NCBI GenBank assembly: GCA_947377425.1
Contig: CANCFZ010000002.1
Location: forward strand, 1-34,774
Source of the DNA: Flavobacteriaceae bacterium
GTDB taxonomy: Bacteria > Bacteroidota > Bacteroidia > Flavobacteriales > Flavobacteriaceae
Length of the DNA stretch: 34,774 bases
Direction of reading: 5' to 3'
Shown here piece after piece: positions 31,232-34,774 of the stretch (positions within the stretch are counted from its first letter, which is position 1; every line of letters starts with the position of its first letter). The notes under the pieces are model-generated. The model had not been told where the DNA came from. It ran no database searches and saw only the letters and a list, made by a program, of their open reading frames with translations. Both the position numbers and the translations under genes were made by a program.

Positions 31232-31927
31232 ATGAAATCCATTTTTGTTTCTCTTCTGTTTTTTTTCTTGTTTCTTTTTGTAGGTTGTAAATCTACCGAA
31301 TCTTCTATGGCAAGTAAGAAGGAACTAATTAAAAATAATTATTTAAAGGGTAATTCTATTGCATTATATGACGGAATCAACGATACTACTTTTGTAAAAC
31401 TTAAAAATTTCAGTGGCGATTTTATTTTTGATATGAAGTATGCTACTGAAGCTAATTTTCTTAAAACTAAAGTGTATGATTGTGATGAATGTTATTTGAG
31501 ATTAAAAACAATAAAATTTCTTATTGAGGCTAATGCTGAATTTCAATCGTTAGGATATAGAATAAAATTATTTGATTGTTATCGTCCGTTGGATATTCAA
31601 AAGAAGATGTGGGAAATTGTTTCAAATGCTGATTATGTTGCCGATCCAAAGAAAGGTTCAATTCATAATAGAGGAGCAGCAGTTGATATTACGTTGGTTG
31701 ATAAAGATGGAAATGAATTGGATATGGGAACTTCATTTGATTTTTTTGGTCCAGAAGCTGCTCATAATTATCAAGGGTTTTCAAGAAAAATCAGAAAAAA
31801 CAGAACTTTATTGAAAGAAGTAATGCTGAAACACAATTTCAAATCATTTGATTCCGAATGGTGGCATTATAATTTGGTTGATAGTAATAAAGATAAACTG
31901 GCTAATTTTAAATGGAAATGTAATTAA
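31232..31927 (+). CDS. D-Ala-D-Ala dipeptidase (VanX family) lipoprotein
   Basis: A 231-aa zinc peptidase that hydrolyses D-alanyl-D-alanine. A lipoprotein signal is visible: hydrophobic LLFFFLFLFVG before Cys19. VanX family residues: Arg118 in DCYRP, zinc ligands His145 and Asp152 in SIHNRGAAVD, catalytic Glu209 and zinc ligand His212 in SEWWHYN. Membrane anchoring points to the periplasm and to recovery of peptidoglycan-derived dipeptide rather than to vancomycin resistance; no vanH, vanA or regulator is near. It abuts the convergent exported-protein gene with no base between the two stop codons. Confidence 0.93.
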   Translation: MKSIFVSLLFFFLFLFVGCKSTESSMASKKELIKNNYLKGNSIALYDGINDTTFVKLKNFSGDFIFDMKYATEANFLKTKVYDCDECYLRLKTIKFLIEANAEFQSLGYRIKLFDCYRPLDIQKKMWEIVSNADYVADPKKGSIHNRGAAVDITLVDKDGNELDMGTSFDFFGPEAAHNYQGFSRKIRKNRTLLKEVMLKHNFKSFDSEWWHYNLVDSNKDKLANFKWKCN

Positions 31928-32491
31928 TTATTCTATACATTTTAAATAGTCCATGAAGAAATGATCTGGATTGTATGTTTTTTTATCAACTTCAGAAACC
32001 AATTCGCTTTTGGTAATATAATCAACAGTTTCACCAGAAAATTTTATTCGGACAAATGATATTGGTGATTTTTTTAGTTCCTCAAAAGTATCTTTCATAA
32101 ACAAGAAATAACCGCCTAAAATTCTACTGGTTTCATTGTTATTTCTCACCGAGTTCCCACAAGATTCTTGTTCTATTCCTAATAAGGTAACAATTTTGCC
32201 ATTATTTAATTGAATGTATATTCTGGAATCTTTATCCAAACATTTTGCCGAAATAAAATCAGTGCTTTTTTGAATCATTTGCATGTTCAATGATAATAAT
32301 CCATCAGCATTTATTAAAGAAAAGAATATTGAAGTTTGGCTATTTCCAAAAACACGTTCGTGAATTACATAATCTTGAGTTGATTTGTATGTACCTAAAC
32401 TATCTTTTACATTGGTGCTATATTCACATTCTTTTTGAGCAAAAGTTGTGATAGAAAACAATAGGAATGCTAGAAATAATAACTTTTTCAT
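31928..32491 (-). CDS. Small exported protein of unknown function
   Basis: A 187-aa protein with a clear signal peptide (MKKLLFLAFLLFSITTFAQ, cut after AQ), so periplasmic or surface-located. The mature part is strand-rich, with four Cys (in KECEY, AKCLDK, ESCGNS and LKCIE) that could form disulfides. No family is recognised. Its ATG follows the stop of the methyltransferase gene directly (TAA then ATG on the minus strand), so translation is probably coupled. No T9SS sorting domain is present. Confidence 0.85.
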   Translation of the reverse strand: MKKLLFLAFLLFSITTFAQKECEYSTNVKDSLGTYKSTQDYVIHERVFGNSQTSIFFSLINADGLLSLNMQMIQKSTDFISAKCLDKDSRIYIQLNNGKIVTLLGIEQESCGNSVRNNNETSRILGGYFLFMKDTFEELKKSPISFVRIKFSGETVDYITKSELVSEVDKKTYNPDHFFMDYLKCIE

Positions 32492-33676
32492 TTAGGATTT
32501 TATTTTGGTGCAAAGTAACACAATTTTAGCATCATTTTTATCGGTTGTAAAAAAACAATAAACGTTTCCACCATCTTTTATTTTCCATTTTTTTCTTATT
32601 ATTTCTACCGAATCTGGAAAATTTCTAGTAGTGACGTTTGCTTTTTGATTGGAAAGATTAGAATGAACATCTTTTTTAGAATAATCAATTATTTTGTCAA
32701 TTTGAAAAACTCTACCAGGGAACTCGATTAACTCCTCTGAAGTGTAAAGATGGGAGTTTTGATGCAATTTATCTAATGAAAATTGAGTGGCTACTTCTAT
32801 AAATCCACCCGATTTCATTATAGCACTATTGGGTTCGTATAGATATTTTTTAGGCAAACCCAAAGAAGCATAATTTTCAGAATTGATATTGAATTGAAAG
32901 GTTTGCTTTTCATCTTTGCTAAAATTGATAGTCTTAATTGTAACGTCATTTTGAAAGTCTTTTTCAATCTCCCATAATAATTCTTTAACTTCATTATCAA
33001 CAGCTACAATGTGAATTGTTTTTACATTTTTCAATTCAGATAAACCAGCTGTAATATCAAGAATAGGGGCTGTTTTGATTAAAATGTTATTGGTGTATTG
33101 AAAATAGAAGTCTTGTAATTCGGGAACATTAGGCAGGCAATCTTTGAGCAGGAACACTTTTCCTTTTACATCATTTCTTCTGGATGGATCGATATAAATC
33201 CAGTCAAATTTTTGGTTTAATTCTTCTATAATTTCTGAACTATCGCCACAAATACAATTTATATTATTGCATTCTAATTGTTCAAAATTTGAAGTAACAA
33301 TTTCGGACAATTTTTCATTAATTTCACAATGAATTACTTGATTTACTTTTTTAGAAAAGTAAAAATCATCTATTCCAAAACCACCGGATAAGTCAATTAG
33401 ATTTTTTCCTGAAACTATTTCAGATTTGTATTGTGCCGTAATTTCGGATGATGTTTGTTCAACAGAAATTTTACTTGGATAAATTATGTTTTTAGTAGTA
33501 AACCAAGTTGGTAGTTTGTCTTTGCTTTTAGTTCGAGCTTCAATTTGATTTAAAATAATTTTAAAATCTACTTCGGGAAATGGATTTTTTTGAAATGCTA
33601 ATTTAGAACTATCAGAACCTGTTTTTTCATAGATATAGTTCTGTATTTCAAGATTTAAAATTTCGTTAGTATTCAT
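32492..33676 (-). CDS. THUMP-like domain class I SAM methyltransferase
   Basis: A 394-aa predicted methyltransferase. The SAM-binding motif I is NLIDLSGGFGIDDFYFSKK (92-110), the acidic strand end is VIHCEINEKL (about 114-123), and motif IV is WIYIDPSRRND (159-169), a DPxRR form known in this family. The C-terminal part (about 300-394: FPGRVFQIDKII, NVTTRNFPDSVEIIRKKWKI) fits the THUMP-like fold. An RNA or other nucleic acid substrate is likely but unproven. It lies between the AI-2E-family gene (15 nt upstream) and the exported-protein gene (0 nt downstream), so all three form one operon. Confidence 0.9.
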   Translation of the reverse strand: MNTNEILNLEIQNYIYEKTGSDSSKLAFQKNPFPEVDFKIILNQIEARTKSKDKLPTWFTTKNIIYPSKISVEQTSSEITAQYKSEIVSGKNLIDLSGGFGIDDFYFSKKVNQVIHCEINEKLSEIVTSNFEQLECNNINCICGDSSEIIEELNQKFDWIYIDPSRRNDVKGKVFLLKDCLPNVPELQDFYFQYTNNILIKTAPILDITAGLSELKNVKTIHIVAVDNEVKELLWEIEKDFQNDVTIKTINFSKDEKQTFQFNINSENYASLGLPKKYLYEPNSAIMKSGGFIEVATQFSLDKLHQNSHLYTSEELIEFPGRVFQIDKIIDYSKKDVHSNLSNQKANVTTRNFPDSVEIIRKKWKIKDGGNVYCFFTTDKNDAKIVLLCTKIKS

Positions 33677-33691
33677 TAAAAAAAAGCTGAA

Positions 33692-34774
33692 TTAAATGTT
33701 TTTAGTTAAAATTTTAATGATTTTATTTTCTGGAAAAAACTCTTTCCCAATAACTTTTAAGATGGTGTAAAGCGGAATTGCGATTATCATTCCGGTAATT
33801 CCAAATAAAGTTCCAATAATAAGAATGACTAAAAATATTTCTAAAGGATGAGAATTGACGCTTTTAGAAAATATAATTGGAGAAGAAACATTATTGTCAA
33901 TTAATTGAACAATAAAAAAACCAATGGTAACATAGATTGTTGTGGGTAAAATAACAGTTTGAAAATCACTTCCAATATTACTCAACATTGTTAAAATTCC
34001 GGCTAAAATGGATGCTATGAATGGTCCTATGTAGGGAATGATGTTTAGTAACCCACACAAAAAAGCGATGACTATTGCGTTTTCAACTCCAAAGATGAGT
34101 AAAACAATTAGATATAAAATGAATACTACAGTTAATTGAATAAATAAACCGATGAAATATCGAGTAAGAAGTAATCTTGTTTTTTCAATTGAGTTAAGAA
34201 TTTTTTCTTCGTGTTCATCAGGAAGAATTTTTTTCATTCCAATGATAAACTGAACTTTGTCTTTTAAGAAAAAGAAACTTATGAAAAACACGGTTACTAA
34301 TCCAATTCCCAAACTACTAAGAGTTCCAATTATAGAATTAAAAAAATCAGTCAAAAAGTTAAAATTCAATCGTGAAGTTATATCAGATTCTTTAATTAAT
34401 TTAGAACTATTAATACTGTGTCTGTCTAAATAAACACTTAATTGATTGTATAATTCAACACATCTAAGTTCAATTGATTTAGTATCTAATAATGATAAAT
34501 TAGTGCTTTGGGATGTTATTAAAGGTACAAAAAGCATAATCAATCCAATGATCAACAATAAAAATAAGATTAAGGTTGTTGCTACGGCTAAAGTATTTTT
34601 AAATTTTAATCTTCTTTTAAAAAATTCCACTATTGGATTGGCAATCATTGAAAAAATCACAGAAACAATTAAATATAGTAGTACAGTTTGAACTAAATAA
34701 ATAAAATATAATCCAACAAAAATTAAAGTTAAAACTCCAAGTGCTCTTAGTATTCCGTTTGCAAGTATTTTTGA
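33692..34774 (-). CDS. AI-2E family transporter (partial, 5' end beyond window)
   Basis: 360 residues are visible, and the reading frame stays open to the right edge, so the true start is outside the window; the GTG at 34660 is internal. This multi-pass inner membrane family (PerM/YdiK/TqsA-like) shows about eight hydrophobic segments. Signature parts: VSVIFSMIANPIVEFFKRRLKF near the visible start, IGLVTVFFISFFFLKDK, GLLNIIPYIGPFIASILAG and PLEIFLVILIIGTLFGITGMIIAIPL. The family name comes from autoinducer-2 export in some members; many others are cation antiporters or uncharacterised. First visible gene of the operon with the methyltransferase. Confidence 0.93.
   Translation of the reverse strand, partial: SKILANGILRALGVLTLIFVGLYFIYLVQTVLLYLIVSVIFSMIANPIVEFFKRRLKFKNTLAVATTLILFLLLIIGLIMLFVPLITSQSTNLSLLDTKSIELRCVELYNQLSVYLDRHSINSSKLIKESDITSRLNFNFLTDFFNSIIGTLSSLGIGLVTVFFISFFFLKDKVQFIIGMKKILPDEHEEKILNSIEKTRLLLTRYFIGLFIQLTVVFILYLIVLLIFGVENAIVIAFLCGLLNIIPYIGPFIASILAGILTMLSNIGSDFQTVILPTTIYVTIGFFIVQLIDNNVSSPIIFSKSVNSHPLEIFLVILIIGTLFGITGMIIAIPLYTILKVIGKEFFPENKIIKILTKNI

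Noticed and set aside
31232..31927. Vancomycin resistance gene cluster
   Set aside because: Only a VanX-family dipeptidase is present; no ligase, dehydrogenase or two-component regulator is near, and the lipoprotein form suggests peptidoglycan recycling.

Overview
The window looks like a chromosomal segment of a Flavobacteriaceae member, probably Flavobacterium or a close relative. The evidence is low GC, the Bacteroidetes promoter form TTG-N17-23-TAnnTTTG at several genes, a giant exported protein ending in a type IX secretion (T9SS) sorting domain, HU-like proteins of the Bacteroidetes type, and a polyamine pair consistent with homospermidine synthesis. No phage, plasmid, IS transposase or CRISPR array was seen.

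Layout. 1-862: a cassette with a small GIY-YIG nuclease gene surrounded by five hairpin-forming repeat elements and a 136-bp direct repeat. 1087-2595: an HU-like DNA-binding protein gene and the NAD(P)HX dehydratase gene nnrD, separated by a 22-bp-periodic array of short dyads. 2674-9840: one 2388-aa T9SS surface protein gene. 10140-10263: a frameshifted HU-like gene remnant. 10300-15270: the threonine operon thrA-thrB-thrC on the minus strand. It is preceded by an unlisted 35-codon leader peptide with 13 Thr codons and a hairpin at its end, which suggests transcription attenuation. A 30-bp palindromic repeat covers the thrA stop codon, and a related copy lies inside thrB. 15479-17627: hutH and a DinB-like gene. 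17770-20950: a minus-strand polyamine block with an upstream small ORF, an arginine-decarboxylase-like gene, a deoxyhypusine-synthase-like gene and an acidic-tail protein gene. 21007-22068: aroB.

22220-26544 is a compact plus-strand light-response or DNA-repair gene set: DUF2805/TIGR03643-like, DUF2452-like, flavin reductase, a divergent photolyase/cryptochrome, a 47-aa four-Cys DUF2256-like protein and a DASH-type cryptochrome. Start and stop codons are tightly packed up to DUF2256. It is followed by proline dehydrogenase, a convergent SH3-NlpC/P60 hydrolase gene and an acetyl-CoA acetyltransferase gene.

30064-30333 is a tRNA operon (Ser-GCT, Pro-TGG, Arg-TCT) with a clear promoter and terminator. 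The right end holds a VOC/PhnB-like gene, a VanX-like D-Ala-D-Ala dipeptidase lipoprotein gene, and a minus-strand group: an AI-2E-family transporter (cut by the window end), a THUMP-like SAM methyltransferase, and a small exported protein.

The observations most worth following are the GIY-YIG/hairpin-repeat cassette, the threonine leader peptide, the two-photolyase operon with its hidden zinc-finger gene, the small ORF ahead of the polyamine genes, and the palindrome shared between the thrA/thrB junction and the thrB coding sequence. All calls come from reading the sequence by eye; no database search was run.
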